Source: Liolophura sinensis
Lineage: Eukaryota; Mollusca; Polyplacophora; Chitonida; Chitonidae
DNA length: 64,000 nucleotides
Direction: 5' to 3'
NCBI RefSeq assembly: GCF_032854445.1
Contig: NW_027017956.1
Span: forward strand, 558,001-622,000
Shown: positions 63,183 to 64,000 of the stretch, in pieces
Position numbering within the stretch: position 1 is the first letter of the stretch
How the letters are laid out: every line of letters starts with the position of its first letter
Notes under the pieces: generated by a model
The model's database searches: none
What the model saw: the letters and a program-made list of their open reading frames with translations, nothing else
Told to the model about the DNA's origin: nothing
Made by a program: the position numbers and the translations under genes

Positions 63183-64000
63183 AGAATTATTTTTAGAATA
63201 AATCGCTTCCAAACTCTGGTATATTCACCTTAGTTTAACTAAACGCCATCATATCGTATTTATGTTAATTACATGTAATATTGTAATAGGCATGTTCTTA
63301 AGTCAAGTGGCCCTTTGTTAGACTGTTTAGCCTTTCAAAACGAAAAATACAGGTATGCATATTTAAGAGAACTTAAGTTTGTCCTTTTTTAAAACCATTT
63401 TCTTCATTCCTCAATGAAAAATACATGCATTGTTTCGCACCCCTATTTGCAGCGTACTGGCAATGGGCCAAATGTGTAGAATACGATATCTGTGAAATTA
63501 ATCTGACTGCAATAAGATCAGAAAATTCGACCCCAATTCTTTGATGGTTTTCTCTACGGTTCTTCTATATCGGGACTAGTCTTGCTGACAATGGTAACTG
63601 ATGCTCGTCGGCAGGTACACGTACGTTAATGAGATCAATAACTTTGTCTCTTTCTTTCAGGACAAATATGTAACTTATTAAACTAACGGTTTTGACAGAT
63701 AAATGTTACAGCTCTGTGATCTCATCATGTTAGAAATGAAATAACAAATGCGATATAGACGTACTTGAGATCCTAATATTTTTTTTCCAGAGTGCTTACG
63801 GTGGACTTCGTTTGGATTCTGTGAGGGTTTTGATAGGTCTGTTATATGTTAATTGTGTATTACTGAAAACTCGCTCCACTAATATTATATGTACAAACAT
63901 GTTTGCTTAAAGCCTTCCTTTCACTAGGAAATAAAATAGCCTGAGTAGGAGCCTTGTCAGGTGGGGTTATGTATGGGAGGACTAAGGTTTGCCTGAAGTG
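63183..64000 (+). repeat. Spacer 14, 885-bp block (cut by window end)
   Basis: 818 bp visible, sister of spacer 12 (aaaacgaaaaatacagg, gagatccta, acaaacatgtttgc). The SINE expected next lies beyond the window. Confidence 0.92.

Larger units (their letters stand above)
52600..64000 (+). repeat. 7486-bp two-spacer tandem repeat (long unit + short unit)
   Basis: The long-spacer extension, array 12 and spacer 12 recur at an offset of exactly 7486 bp (53415 and 60901; 55697 and 63183). Near-identity begins around 52600/60090. Upstream of that, spacer 11 is alpha type and spacer 13 beta type, so the left boundary or a conversion tract ends inside the SINE. The repeat continues past the window end. 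Confidence 0.9.

Overview
This window is eukaryotic satellite DNA with no convincing protein-coding gene. All of it is one head-to-tail macrosatellite, with every element on the + strand. Each unit has two parts: (1) an AT-rich minisatellite array with a 41-bp monomer, and (2) a conserved spacer of about 1.25-1.27 kb. The spacer carries 885 bp of unrecognised sequence followed by one tRNA-derived SINE. Fourteen spacers are visible (the last is cut by the window end). They begin at 1390, 5681, 11972, 18271, 22364, 26440, 32233, 36360, 43390, 47554, 51430, 55697, 58916 and 63183. The unit length therefore varies from 3219 to 7030 bp, and almost all of that variation is in the number of 41-bp monomers.

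Organism (inference): the SINE has a tRNA-like head with A- and B-box promoters, a central domain resembling the Nin-DC-type conserved domain of metazoan SINEs, and a tail ending in a short (CACT)n run. This architecture is common in molluscs, so a marine mollusc, perhaps a gastropod, is the best guess. No coding sequence is available to confirm it.

Layout: arrays occupy 1-1389, 2675-5680, 6961-11971, 13261-18270, 19560-22363, 23641-26439, 27717-32232, 33516-36359, 37641-43389, 44671-47553, 48835-51429, 53415-55696, 56975-58915 and 60901-63182. Spacers with SINEs lie between them. Two spacers (51430 and 58916) are a long form: about 710 bp of extra sequence follows the SINE, including a 30-bp tandem repeat and several potential hairpins.

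Organisation is nested. There are 41-bp monomers, 246-bp six-monomer higher-order repeats, an internal duplication of about 2.09 kb in the long arrays, tandem segments of 4.1, 4.3 and 6.3 kb, and a 7486-bp two-spacer repeat at the right end. Diagnostic substitutions are shuffled between copies. This points to unequal crossing-over and gene conversion, not independent insertion. The SINE was inserted once: the same 11-bp target duplication flanks every complete copy. It has since been multiplied as part of the satellite.
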